From Podochytrium sp. JEL0797 (lineage: Eukaryota > Chytridiomycota > Chytridiomycetes > Chytridiales > Chytriomycetaceae), in assembly GCA_027596195.1 (NCBI GenBank), contig JADGJG010000141.1, positions 1-37,829 on the forward strand: 37,829 nucleotides of DNA, written 5' to 3'. A model generated the notes under the pieces. The model was given only the letters and a program-made list of their open reading frames with translations. It was not told where the DNA came from and did no database searches. The position numbers and the translations under genes are program-made. Below, in pieces: positions 9,227 to 19,862 of the stretch; position 1 is the first letter of the stretch; each line of letters opens with the position of its first letter.

Positions 9227-11792
9227 ATGATCCGAGCCGCCGCCAAGCAACTCAAGGCCACGCATCCACGAAGCCGTCTGTTCTCCAACAGTGCTGCCGT
9301 ACTGGCACAACCCCCACCACTGCAACAAACCCTCGACCGGTACCTGAAAACCGCCCAGCCGTTGTTGGAACCCCCAAAGTTCGAAGAGGCCGTCAAGAAG
9401 GTGGAAGCGTTTGGAACCGGATTGGGAGCAACTCTTCAGGAGAGGTTGATCGCCAAGGTGTGTACTGAAAACCCTGTGCTCGGAGTGATCGTGTGTTGTT
9501 GACTTTGGTTGGTCGACTCCTTAGGATTCTTTTGTGAGCTCCGATTCCATTCAAGGCAGAGACCTTGCCTCCCGGATTCCATTGTGTGTCAAATCAAACT
9601 GGTGGTTCCAGCTCAAGTGAGTTATTTCGCCGTCTGCGAGGCCCGCGAATGTCTTCACCAAACAACAAACCACAGCGATCACCCCAACCACCCAAAAACA
9701 CTCGTCGCAAAGCCTCCACCCACGGACGTCATTTCGAGCTTTCAAATCGAACGAGCTGCGGGATTGATTCACAACATGCTCGGTTTCAAGGAACACATTC
9801 AAGCGTTAGTCGTGTTTTGCCGTTTTGCCAGCGCCCACGAAAAGCTCATGCCTCCGTTGATTTTGCAGAAATTCATCAGCATCTTCGTTCGAAAACATGT
9901 TCAGCACGTCCCGAATCCCGCAGGAGGCTGTGGATGCGGTGTCGGAGCCGGTGGAGTCGAAACACATTGTGGTGATGATCAAGAACCAAATGTACAAGCT
10001 GGAGATTGTGGATTCGGAGGGGAAGATGGCGACTTTGAAGGAGCTTCAGAGGTCAGTTTATTTGTTGTTGGGGGGGCTGGAGTGGGTTTCCGCGGGGGAT
10101 TTCTAAAATTCGTTGTCTTCCTTGGCGCACAGATTGCTCTTTGCCATTGGTGCAAGCAGCTTGGAAACTGAAGTGCAACCCAACGTTGGTCTCTTGACTT
10201 CCACCAATCGCAACGAATGGGCCGAGGTAATTCCAGCATTGCACGAACCCACCCCCCACAATTTCTCACCCGACTCTTCTCCTCCGCATAGAACTCTACC
10301 AAGCTCGCATCCCTGAGCCCCGCAAACGCATCCAACCTCACAACCCTCTCCTCGTCCCTGTTTGTCCTCTGCCTCGACGACCACTCGACGATCGCGAACC
10401 CAAACTACTCGCACCTCCAATTCATGCACAACGCAACGGGACAAAACAGGTGGTTCGATAAACCGGTGCAGGTCATTCTCGCGTCGAGTGGAAGAGCCGG
10501 AATCAATGCCGAAGTGTCAACGGTGGATGCGGCTGCGCATGCCAAGTTGGCTGAGTATTTGGCCAACAAGTTGAGTATTTTCTTACTTGTTGTGTGTGCT
10601 TTTTTTTCTTGATGTCCCTTTTTTTCTGACTTTGCCGATTTCTCTAGCGAACCTGTTGTGGAGAAACCCGCTGAGACTCTGGACGCGCTGTTCCCGCAAC
10701 CCGTCAAGTTGAAGTGGGAGGTGGATTCCGAAATCGAGGCCGCGATTTCCGCAGCGGAAAGCAAGGTGGTTTCGTTGGCCCGGTCGACGGAGAGTGTGAT
10801 GATGCAATCGGAGATTTTCGGAGAGCGCTACATCAACCAGATTGGTGCGTGTCTTTTTTTTGCGCTTAAGTTTTCCGTCGAAGTCACACTGACCGTTGAA
10901 CACATAACAGCTCGCTCCGACACGGACGCATTCATGCAACTTGCCCTCGAAATCACGTGGCAGCGATTGCACAAGACGGCCACCAATTCTTCGCTGACGC
11001 GCGTTTCCCCGGAAACGAGCCAATTCGTGAGCGGGACGACAGCGTCGCAGGAGTGTTGGGACTTTGTCGCAACGTTTGATAACGATGATATTCTGGTGAG
11101 TGCTTCTTTTTGCGTATCTGAGTGTGTGTGTGGCGCGAGGAAAATTGAGAAGGTTTCGTCTTACCCATATTGTTTTTTCCAGTACGACGACAAACGCGCC
11201 AAATTCCGTGCCGCCGTCGACTCCCTCGTCGAATCCACTTCCACCCTCTCCTCCAACACCGAAACCCACATTGCGTCCCTCCACACCGTGACCGAATCCG
11301 CCACCGAAACGCAAGAGCTCGAATCGATTTTCGGCCCACTGTCCACTTCGCGCAAATACGGACTCGATTGCGTCAACTACGGCGCCGGGAAACCATTCGT
11401 GACTGGGTTCGCGCAGAGCTGGGCGAACGGGTACGGTGTTGCGTATTCGATTGGGATGGATGATGTGAAGGTGAGTGTGTGTAACAAGAAGGGGGGGAAG
11501 ACGAGCGCGTTCCGGTTTGTGGATACGTTGAAGAGAACGTTTGCGGATATGATGATTTTGTTCCCGAAAAGGTTTGTTGTTTTTTTGTTGGGAAGGGGGG
11601 GGGGGTGGGTAGATTTTTTTTTCGCTGACGCAAAATACCAGATCTTCCGTGTGGGGTTACGACTGGAGAGAAAAGTTTGCACGCAAGCGCAAGGAGGAGT
11701 ACTACTTGAAGACGATGAAGAAGCTGAGTGATGATTACATGGCGGGCAAGGACGGGCTTGCCAAGAAATACGCCAGCCAAATTCGCAAATGA
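9227..11792 (+). CDS. Carnitine acyltransferase family protein with catalytic His replaced by Val
   Basis: Ten exons: 9227-9457, 9525-9616, 9676-9804, 9869-10051, 10133-10226, 10292-10569, 10648-10844, 10911-11095, 11183-11571, 11642-11792. All phases close, giving 642 aa. The N-terminus (MIRAAAKQLKATHPRSRLF) looks like a mitochondrial presequence. Family landmarks in order: SNWWFQL, SFQIERAAGLI, MFSTSRIP, NRWFDK (295-300), MQLALEITWQRL, LSTS and ANGYGVAYSIG (choline/carnitine acyltransferase fold). Known enzymes of the family place the catalytic His directly after a Glu shortly past NRWFDK. Here the aligned segment reads GINAEVSTVD, with Val at residue 318 (codon GTG, 10514-10516). The STS motif is retained. 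It may therefore be a non-catalytic paralogue or use a different residue. Polyadenylation: AATAAA at 11842-11847. Confidence 0.85.
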
Positions 11793-11880
11793 GGTGCTGT
11801 TGAAGCTAGAACACTGATGAGGGTGGGGGTTGGATCAATGCAATAAACATGATGGTTTGATTTTAATTTATTGTTTTTGT

Positions 11881-13390
11881 TCACATGAATTTGAGTCGGA
11901 ACCCGGTGCTCTCCATCGTTGAATAATTCATGTTGCCTCGATCTTCTACTACTTCCTCTTCCTCCCCTCCATGCACTGCATACGGGACCCCCGGGCTGTT
12001 TGGTTTCCTCTTTTCCCCTGCGCCTTTGCTCGGGAAAGTTGGGAACAGAGAAGGATCTTTGGGGGCAGGGCTTTCTCTGGTGATACAATGAAGGGGGGGT
12101 GAGTTTGACACGCGTTATAAGCATCGCGCTAGGACTCACGAGAAATACGGATGCTTCAACGCTTCTGCAGCAGTGATGCGTTGCTTGGGATCGTAAGTCA
12201 ACAGCTTCTGCATCAGATCGATTCCATTGGCCGTCAAGGAGGGAAACCTGAGCTTCAGGTTGTTGAATCTGCACATTCAATTCGTCAGTCACAACTCACA
12301 AAAGCCAAAATTCAACTCACGGTTGGTGCTTGAAATTGAACGATTTGGCATTCGGCAGATTCGAGAATCCAGGCCAGACTTGCTCCGATGGGTTCCCGAG
12401 CAATTTGAAAATTTTGCTCAGTTGGTCAATTTCACCTTGTCCCGGCGCGAGCGGCTCCTTGTTGACCAATTCCGCGAAAATGCACCCAACACTCCACATG
12501 TCGATGGCGGTGGTATATTCCTTGGCTCCGAGGAGAAGTTCGGGGGCTCTGCGGAGAACGGGTAAAGCAAAATTAATCAGTGCTTCAACGGCCACCAACC
12601 AACAATACGCGTTCCACTGCATGATTCAAAGAACACATACCGGTACCACAAGGTCACGACCAACTGCGTCATATTCCCCAACGGATCTCCAAACCGCCTC
12701 GCGAGCCCAAAATCGGCCACTTTCATCATGCCGCGGTTGTTCATAAGCAGATTCGATGTTTTCAAATCCCGATGCATGATCCATTTTGCGTGCAGACAGT
12801 CAACCGCGCTGAGGAGTTGCATCATCAAGGTTTTGATTTCGGATTGGAGGAACGGCGTGCGCATCGAGTCCATGAGGGATTTGAGGTCGTGTTCGACGAA
12901 TTCCATGACAATGAATACGCTGGGGGTTTGTTGTTTTGGAGGGTCAGCGCTTGGAGTTGGATGCAGGGACTCGATTTAGATTCGCTCACCCCGAATAGCT
13001 AGGCGTGACGACAATCTCGCGCACATCGACAATGTTGGGATGCTTTGCCAGCAGCAGGGTGTGAATCTCTCTGAGAGTGGTGACAGGGAATCCGTTCTTT
13101 TCGTTCTCGAGCTTGAGCTTCTTGAGGGCCACGATCTCTCCCGTTGCGCGGTCCTTTGCGCGGTAGACGATGCCGTAGGAGCCCTCTTCGATGCGGTTGA
13201 GTTTCTCGTAGGCGTCGACGGAGCGACACGCCTGGAGCGCGAGGGTGCGCCGCGGGGCGGGCGCGGGGCGGTGAGGCGTCGCGCGTTCTGATTGGCTGGT
13301 GAGGCGCGGCTTCTTTGGCGCGGTGTCGTTGCTGTCGCTGTCGCTGTCGTCGTTGGCCCACTTGCTTTTGGCGCGCGACTGCGGATTCAT
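11881..13390 (-). CDS. CDK11: Cyclin-dependent kinase 11 (PITSLRE-type) homologue
   Basis: Five exons on the minus strand (13390-12990, 12919-12641, 12548-12321, 12268-12140, 12076-11881) give 410 aa. A ~57-residue Ser/Asp/basic N-terminus precedes a complete kinase domain: Gly loop EEGSYGIV (68-75), VALKK with Lys90, the CDK11 hallmark helix PVTTLREI (102-109; PITSLREI in animals), HRDLKTSN (183-190), D203[13 protein letters not shown] and [10 protein letters not shown]. The C-terminal [16 protein letters not shown] matches the CDK11 tail. CDK11 binds L-type cyclins and acts in transcription and pre-mRNA splicing. The long N-terminal regulatory half of animal CDK11 is absent, as in lower eukaryotes. 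The start at 13390 is only 21 bp from the divergent cyclophilin start. CDK10 is less likely because its helix reads PISSLREI. Confidence 0.93.
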
Positions 13391-13411
13391 TTTTTGTTCA
13401 AGAAAGTCACC
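13391..13411. promoter_or_regulatory. 21-bp spacer between divergent CDK11 and cyclophilin H start codons
   Basis: Only 21 bp separate the two ATGs, which face away from each other. Any shared promoter and the 5' UTRs must overlap the opposite coding sequence, or the leaders must be almost absent. No other in-frame start upstream of either gene is better supported: CDK11 has in-frame ATGs upstream, but they lie across the cyclophilin first exon and intron. Confidence 0.6.
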
Positions 13412-14539
13412 ATGTCCAACCCCATTGTGAGTCTCTCCTGCCCTGCATCCCAGTGAAGTGCTAACCAAGTCACCTACTCACAACCAGGTCTTCTTTGATA
13501 TCTCCATCGGTGCGTGTCGAGGGCCTCGACCCGCTGCGTCTTGCTAACCCCCCTTTGTTGCGTCTCCCCATCCAGGCGGCCAGCCAGGTACCTCCTCGAA
13601 CCTAACAACTACCCATCCTTGATCTAATCATCTCCTGCCTGATTCAAACAGTCGGCCGCATCAAGATGGAACTCTTCAAAGACATTGTCCCCAAAACCGC
13701 GGAAAACTTTCGACAGCTGTGCACGGGAGAATACAAGTTGCGTAACTTCGGTTTAGTTGTTGTCTGTTGGAATATGAGGCTGATGTTGTGCATCCAGGAG
13801 AAACGGTGTGCCGCAGGGATACAAGAACTGCTCGTTCCACAGAATCATCAAAGGTGCGTTCTACGCTATTCCAGTCCGGGTCGATTCATGCGCGCACGTT
13901 TGGAAACGGAAAAGGGCTTCTAGCTGATCTGGTGACATCGCGGACGAATGCGAACACGAACGCGAACACGAACACGACGCCGACCACGCGAAAACACGAA
14001 ACTCACGAGTTACTGAACCCCCGCTAATATCAATTAGACTTCATGGTCCAAGGAGGTGATTTCATCAAGGGAGATGGAACCGGAAACATGTGCATTTACG
14101 GAGGAGACAACTTTGCCGACGAGAACTTTACGCTCAAGCATTCGACCCCGGGTCTCTTGTCCATGGTTTGTTGTGTTTCTTTCTTACTTTGGTATACACT
14201 ACTTAAGCGACGTGAAACCTGAACAGGCGAACAGTGGTCCCGGAACGAACGGTTGTCAATTCTTCATCACGTGTGCCAAAACTGATTTCTTGGATGGAAA
14301 ACATGTTGTATTCGGTAAGCACGGCCTTTATTCACATAACAAACAGCAACTGATTCACCCTTTACTCGTTCTTCAGGGCGTCTCGTGGATGGTCTGTTGA
14401 CTCTTCGCAAGATTGAAAACGTGCCGTGTGGACCCAACAACAAACCCAAGGTGAATTATTAGAGGAATATCATGTTTCGTTCGCTGACCTCGAATCTTTC
14501 CAGGTTCCTGTTGTAATCACCGAGTGTGGAGAAATGTAG
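13412..14539 (+). CDS. Peptidyl-prolyl cis-trans isomerase, cyclophilin H (spliceosomal) type
   Basis: Nine tiny exons: 13412-13426 (15 nt), 13488-13509, 13576-13587 (12 nt), 13652-13736, 13798-13853, 14038-14165, 14227-14314, 14377-14450, 14504-14539. They close in phase to 171 aa, the length of a single-domain cyclophilin. The N-terminus [19 protein letters not shown] and the [40 protein letters not shown] and DGKHVVFG segments match PPIH/Cyp-H, with the catalytic Arg (FHRI), Gln, Phe and His kept. PPIH binds the U4/U6 snRNP protein PRPF4; the fold isomerises X-Pro bonds. The divergent partner CDK11 is also linked to splicing, so coregulation is plausible. An imperfect AACACG-type 6-mer repeat lies in intron 5. 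AATAAA is at 14554-14559. Confidence 0.93.
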
Positions 14540-14635
14540 ACCGAACGTCTCTGAATAAAAGAAGTTTTACCACCTTTTTATCCCTGCCCCGTAAGAGTTA
14601 CCCAGATTTTTTAATTCGAGCGAGGGACGCATGCC

Positions 14636-15578
14636 AGCTTCGAGACTCTTGATTGAGGTCCTTGCCAGAATGTTGGACTTTGCCAGGGCTTGGCGATCCA
14701 TCCCCCACTTTTGGATTTCCTTGGAGGCAGACTTGAAATGGAACTCCAAACACGTTTGCATCTCCTCCGAAAACAAAGAGAGATACAGCTCAACGAGAAG
14801 CTTGAACACCTCTGGCGGAAAGTAGTAAAGCGACCCGCAGAAAATGGGGAGAAGCAGAACCGCGTCTTCACGCGCCAACGAAATATCGAGCTCCCCAACT
14901 CCAGACCCAGCAGACAGCTCATCCATATATTGACGAGCCTTCAACCAGGTAACCAGAAAAGACCAGTGCTCAACGGTGGAGAGCGAGTGGCAAGTCAAGA
15001 TTTCGCTCACATCCCACTCCGACATGTCTGCCAACAATTCCCGTCCCGCTTCAATCGCCTTGTCAAATTAGTCAAACGTCTCGCATAGAGCTGCTTCCAT
15101 GCCCACAAGGAAACCGAGTCGTTTGGAGATGACGTAAAACTCGAGAGCGTTTTTATGCGTAAGCGAGTAGTCCAAGCGATGCTGCAGGCATTGGTCCTTG
15201 AGGGAGTGAAGAACGGGTTGGTCTGCGAACATGGAGACACGTGTCAATATGGCATCAGAGACTTGAACCGACCCCGAGTACACGAACTCGAGAACCGCGG
15301 TGATCGTTTCCAAGTCCATCGGGATGATGGTGACGACTCTCAGAGAGGAGGCAACTTTGGCTTCGACTTGAAAACCGTCTGGGACCACGGCGGGATTGTG
15401 GCTCGTGTTCCAGCGCTCCTCCAATGCCCGCTCGTAAAATTCACTATTCAAAGAGAGTAGGACCGCATGGGCGAGGACGGTTTGCGTTGTTCGCCAACAA
15501 GGAGGAGAACGTCAGCGAAGTTGGAAGTTTCCAGAAGGGTCTTGAGGCTTGCTGGTATGTTAACATCGCTGGTAAAGG
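14636..15578 (-). pseudogene. Decayed BTB-BACK protein gene, copy 1 (TLDc domain missing)
   Basis: Reading minus from about 15578, the sequence encodes a BTB core (SLKTLLETSNFADVLLLVG, then after a 1-nt frame loss HAVLLSLNSEFYERALEERW, then LETITAVLEFVYSGSVQV) and a BACK-like helical region. It is interrupted by TAA at about 15068-15070 (CAA in copy 2), after which the same frame continues to about 14636. Homology with copy 2 stops at KSLEAG, and the TLDc domain present in copy 2 is missing; the following sequence runs into the cyclophilin 3' end. BTB-BACK proteins usually act as Cullin-3 adaptors; this copy appears dead because of one frameshift, one nonsense codon and truncation. Translation from an internal ATG of a ~127-aa BTB fragment (15451-15068) remains possible. 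Confidence 0.75.
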
Positions 15579-15805
15579 TCAGTTAATTCCCCCTTTTTCA
15601 GATAATAAATGAAATAAAATCCCCTTCATCAACAAACAAATCAATAGGCAACGCACGCGAGACCTAAAGTCAAGCGCCCCACAACACAATCCCTGTTTTT
15701 CTTCCATTCCCTTTTATTTTCTTCCATTTCAAAGGAGGACAAACAAGAAAAAAAGTTCAATCCAACTCCCAAACGAAACACCTCAACCACAACACCCAGT
15801 ATCCT

Positions 15806-17008
15806 TCAAATAGCAAATCTTTGCACACAGCGGTCAAACATGTCCTCCTTCATTTGCAGTTCCTGCAAGTAAATGTGGTTCGGTGCGATGTCGCGCAATT
15901 GGTTGGTGTATCGCTGGGCAACTTCGGCGGGTTTGCCCGTGGCATGAGCACAGACAATCAAGTTGATGATGGCTTCGGTGTCGTTGTTGTTCTGTTTGCG
16001 TTGTTTTTGTGAGAATGGGTCGAGCAAAAATGGCGGGGATTCAATCGCGGAATTCCCCTCACGCGAGATTCTTACCCAATTCAACGCGTTCCCCAGCAAC
16101 TCTTCGGCTTCATCAAACTTTTGGGCGTGGATTTTGCAGACGGCTTTGGAAGTCAGAAGTTTGGCGGTGGCCGTGTTGGAGGAAGCGAGTTCGTCGAAAG
16201 TGTAAAAGGCTTCTTGGAATTTGTCGTCGGCAGACTAATACGAAAGAATACGAAGGTGAGTTGGACAGGGATGCAAGATAAAGCGGGTGAGTTGACTCAC
16301 GGGAAACAAGTTGACCCAGGCTTCAATGATTTGGGCCAGCGTAGCGTCGTCTGCCCAGGTTTTCATTGTGGCAATTTCAGCTTTCGCAAGATCGAGTCTG
16401 TTCATTTTGAGGAGGGTCTGGACAAACAGAGCGAGGCTGGGTATATTTTTGATTTTTGGGGAAGAGGAGTCGGATTTAGCGATCGGATTGCGAATTCGGT
16501 GAGTGATCGTGCAGTGGGATGCAGATGAGGGAATCGGATTCGTTGCGAGTAGATTCGATAAAAGATTTGTAACAGGTGCTGGTCCGGGATTCGAAGAGAG
16601 TTGGTGCAAGACGGCGACTCACTTTTCCAGGTTCTTCTTGAAGGGATTCAGGGCAGCCAGGACTTCGTCATAGGCGTCTGCGGCGTAGAGAACGGAGGCA
16701 GCGAGAAGGGCAACGAGGGGCGAGGCGGTGCCTTCTTGAAGCAGCGCGCGCGCGTCGTCGGCCTTTGCGCGCGCGTCCCTGTCGGTCGCAGCGAGAAGCG
16801 CCACGGCGCGCAGCTCCGCGGCGGCTTCGCCCGAGGCCTCCTGGCGCGCCATCAGCGCACGCCCCTGCGCCAAATAAGCCCGACACAGCAGCGCCTTGCG
16901 CTCAGAGCGCAGCGCATCGCCGCCCTGCGTCGCCTCGTTGATGACAAATTGGTAGGCACCCACGTAGAACGCCTTGCGGAGCGTGTGCAGTTCGTCAACT
17001 GTGCTCAT
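15806..17008 (-). CDS. Coatomer subunit epsilon (epsilon-COP)
   Basis: Four exons on the minus strand (17008-16623, 16436-16301, 16234-16076, 15991-15806) give 288 aa, close to the usual 290-310. The start MSTVDELHTLRKAFYVGAY and the TPR-like helical repeats match epsilon-COP. Conserved stretches include FVQTLLKMNRLDLAKAEI, AEELLGNALNW and EAIINLIVCAHATGKP. Epsilon-COP stabilises alpha-COP in the COPI coat that moves vesicles from Golgi to ER. Exon 1 is strongly GC- and Ala-rich (residues 40-100) compared with the rest, which raises codon bias locally. The gene lies between the two inverted BTB pseudogenes. Confidence 0.93.
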
Positions 17009-17254
17009 GTGTTTTTTTGCAAAGTTTTTCGCTTTCTGGGTTCATCACACATCCAGCTACTCTCATTAAATCCCATTTTATGAGGACGATCCAGACAGCA
17101 ACAATTGAAACCTGCAACTTTCTTTCTTTGTTCTCCCTTTTTTAAACTCTGTTCTGTGTGTATCGATGAGATCGTGCTTCCACCGCGTTCTTCGATGAAT
17201 TCCCTTTCTTGTTTTCCCCTTCACGGGAGGAAAGCAGAAATGAAAAAATAGGAT

Positions 17255-18358
17255 TTATTGTTCCGGCGGTTCGCTGAGTGGGTCAATGGTGGGTTTCGCT
17301 AAAGGTGCCGGTATCCCTTGTGCACCAATACTCGAAGCGCGTCGACCCCGGCTTTGCTTGATTATTTCATGTCCGGGGTGAGCGTGCCTTGGTGGTCGTG
17401 GGGCATGAGAAGAAGTGGATTGCTCTTTGGGTCCCAGTGGCTCGGGCTTGACTGGGGTCAAGTCCTCATCGTCAGGGGTTGGAGGTGATTTCAGTTCTTG
17501 TGCCGATTCTTCCTCATCGTCTTCAATCTTGGTTTCAATCTCGGCAGACTGCTCGGAAATTTTCTTGACGTGACGAGGCTCTGGTGTCCGAACTTGATCT
17601 GATTCCATGCCCTCTCCCGTTTCATCCTCTTCCATATCATTGCCACGGCTACTTTTTAACACCTCCGGTTTCTTGTGCGAACCCCTCTTGCCTTGATGAC
17701 GATTCTCCTCCACCCCAACCTCCTCAGCTTCCTTCCTCGACATCACAACAACATGTCCTGAAGTTTGCGTCGCAATGGTGGCAACCCCCTTCGTCTCCTT
17801 CTCACCACCCCCACCTCCACTCTTGACATTCCAAGTCCACCCCCCTTCCTCCTTTGGCCTCTTCTTCCCTTCCTCACTAAACCTCAAATCCCTCACCCTC
17901 TTAAACCCGTGCAAAATCACCCAAACCCCCACACCCGCGCACCCCGCCACCCCAACACAAAACCACCGAAAATTCACCCCCACAAAATCCAAACACTGCC
18001 CCTCCATAATCCTCAACTCCAGCACCTGCGAAACCGTCGCATTGACAGGATTGAACAAGAAACTAATATCATGCGTTTCAAGAATATGCACCCAATCCCG
18101 ACCCGCCAACACTTCCTGCTGGATCCACGCGACGGTTTCGCAGATGCGTGTTTGGAGAGTCGGAAGGAGGAGGAGGACGAAGATGATACCGAGGGATTCG
18201 AGGGTGCAGGCGAGTCCCATGCCGAAAATGTGGTATGCGCGACCGCGGGGGGTTCGGATGAAGAGGATTAAGAGGAGGAAGGGGAAGAAGGGGGTGAAGA
18301 GGAGGGTGAGGATGAAACCGCGGAGAAAGTTGGAGATAGAGGTTCCAAAGAGGTGCAT
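17255..18358 (-). CDS. Orphan three-transmembrane protein with long acidic cytosolic tail
   Basis: A single-exon ORF of 367 aa starts at ATG 18358 (an upstream TTG extension is unlikely). Three hydrophobic segments are clear: FILTLLFTPFFPFLLLILFI (near residue 15), MGLACTLESLGIIFVLLLL (near 46) and FCVGVAGCAGVGVWVILHGF (near 133). Between TM2 and TM3 is a ~60-residue loop with an N-glycosylation sequon (NATV). The remaining ~200 residues are charged, rich in Glu, Lys, Ser and Pro, and low in complexity. I recognise no family. Its AATAAA signal (17254-17259 on the plus strand as TTTATT) overlaps the stop codon. A long plus-strand ORF opposite it (17775-18749) reflects its biased composition. 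Confidence 0.6.
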   Translation of the reverse strand: MHLFGTSISNFLRGFILTLLFTPFFPFLLLILFIRTPRGRAYHIFGMGLACTLESLGIIFVLLLLPTLQTRICETVAWIQQEVLAGRDWVHILETHDISFLFNPVNATVSQVLELRIMEGQCLDFVGVNFRWFCVGVAGCAGVGVWVILHGFKRVRDLRFSEEGKKRPKEEGGWTWNVKSGGGGGEKETKGVATIATQTSGHVVVMSRKEAEEVGVEENRHQGKRGSHKKPEVLKSSRGNDMEEDETGEGMESDQVRTPEPRHVKKISEQSAEIETKIEDDEEESAQELKSPPTPDDEDLTPVKPEPLGPKEQSTSSHAPRPPRHAHPGHEIIKQSRGRRASSIGAQGIPAPLAKPTIDPLSEPPEQ

Positions 18359-18477
18359 GTGCGTGCCCGGGCGCGTCCTTTTGAGGAAGATTTTCAAATG
18401 GGGGATCGCCAGGTTACAGCTTCTTTATGCTCTGTCCGAAATACTCGCGACTCACTCCGTCCCTCCTCTCACGGCCA

Positions 18478-19646
18478 CCAGCGAGGCTAATGTCTCAGCC
18501 AGCCTCAAGACCCTTCTGACAACTTCCAAGTTCGCTGATGTCATTCTTATTGTCCCGTCCTCGCGCATGCGACCTTGCTCAGTCTTCATTGCGATTTTTA
18601 CGAGCGGACATTGGAAGAGAGATGGAACACGAGCCAGGATCCCGTCGTGGTCCCAGAGGGTGTTCAAGAGGTGCCAAGACTGCTTCCTCGCTCAGAGCCG
18701 TGTTCACCCATCCCGACGTGAACCTCGAAACGATCACCGCGGTTCTTGAGTTCATTTACACGGGATCAGTTCAAGTCACTGATACCATCTTGACACACGT
18801 TGCCATGTTCGCAGACCAACTCCTTCTTTGCTCCCTCAAGGACCAATGCCTGCAGCATCTTTTGGACTACTCAAAATGATTCGGCTTCCTTGCGGGCATG
18901 GAAGCAGCTCTATGCGAGACGTTTGACCAATTTGACAAGGCGATTGAAGCGTGACGGGAATTGTTGGCAGACATGTCGGAGTGGGATGTGAGCGAAATCT
19001 TGACTTGCCACTCGCTCTCCACCGTTGAGCACTGGTCTTTTCTGGTTACCTGGTTGAGGGCTCGTCAACATATAGATGAGCTGTCTGCTGGATCTGGAGT
19101 TGGGGAACTCGATCTTTCGGCGGCGCATCACGAAGCGGTTCTGCTTCTCCCCATTTTCTGCGGGTCGCTTTACTCCTTTCCGCCAAAGGTGTTCAAGCTT
19201 CTCGTTGAGCCGTATATCTCTTTGTTTCGGAGGAGATGCAAACGTGTTTGGAGTTCCATTTCAAGTCTGCCTCCAAGGAAATCCAAAAGTGGGGGATGGA
19301 TCGCCAACCCCTGGCAAAGTCCAACATTCTGGCAAGGACCTCAATCAAGAGTCTCGAAGCTGTACTGAGGACTGCAACTACTCTTCCTTTTGCGAATCTG
19401 ACCAAAACGAAGTTGCTCTTTCGTGCATTGACCGCCGAGTTCGACAGACTGATGTTCCATGAGGCGTGTGATGGGAAGAGGAATACGTTGACTGTGATCA
19501 AGACTGTGGGAGGGAAAGTTGTTGGTGGGTATGTCGACGCGTTTTGGAATTCCATGGGGGATTATATTCCCGTGAAAGAGGCGTGCTTGTTTTCGTGTGT
19601 TGAGGTGGCTGGAGAGGAGTGGGTTGTAGCTGTTATCAAGCAGTAG
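18478..19646 (+). pseudogene. Decayed BTB-BACK-TLDc protein gene, copy 2
   Basis: The copy starts TSEANVSASLKTLLTTSKFADVI in the plus strand. It loses frame in the BTB core (about 18672), has a 39-nt deletion followed by TGA where copy 1 has CGA (about 18875), and a second TGA (about 18952) where copy 1 has GGA. Beyond this the frame stays open to TAG 19644-19646 and encodes a TLDc domain (KLLFRALTAEFDRLMFHEA, TLTVIKTVGGKVVGGYVDAF, then a closing CLFSCVEV strand). TLDc domains occur in oxidation-resistance proteins and, after BTB-BACK, in fungal and amoebal proteins. No convincing start codon remains. AATAAA at 19840-19845 may be its old signal. It is in opposite orientation to copy 1. Confidence 0.75.
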
Positions 19647-19862
19647 CGTCTTGGGAATGGGGTATTTGGGTTCCGAGAATTAGGCCCAACCTTTGGTAGC
19701 AGTTATTTGTATGTGTAAGGTAATCAACTTCAGAGCTGCATGGATGGGGAAGGGATGGCGGAGACTGAATTTCTGGAAGACGAGGCCTTCGCATCGAGGA
19801 ATACGAGGTCTTTCAATTATTTGGTTTTTGATTCTGTTTAATAAAGATGTAAAAACTATTTT

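Noticed and set aside
9805..9868. Reading through the third intron of the carnitine acyltransferase-like gene (in-frame LVVFCRFASAHEKLMPP)
   Set aside because: The frame continues without the conserved MFSTSRIP segment, which lies in another frame. Splicing 9804 to 9869 restores it and keeps every later phase.
13940..13990. Repetitive CGAACACGAACGCGAACAC in a cyclophilin intron as a CRISPR-like or regulatory array
   Set aside because: It is a short imperfect 6-mer microsatellite without unique spacers, inside an intron of a eukaryotic gene.
17775..18749. Long plus-strand ORF (324 codons) opposite the three-TM protein
   Set aside because: It is Pro/Ser/His-rich shadow sequence antisense to a better-supported ORF. 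Only its last part follows the BTB relic frame.
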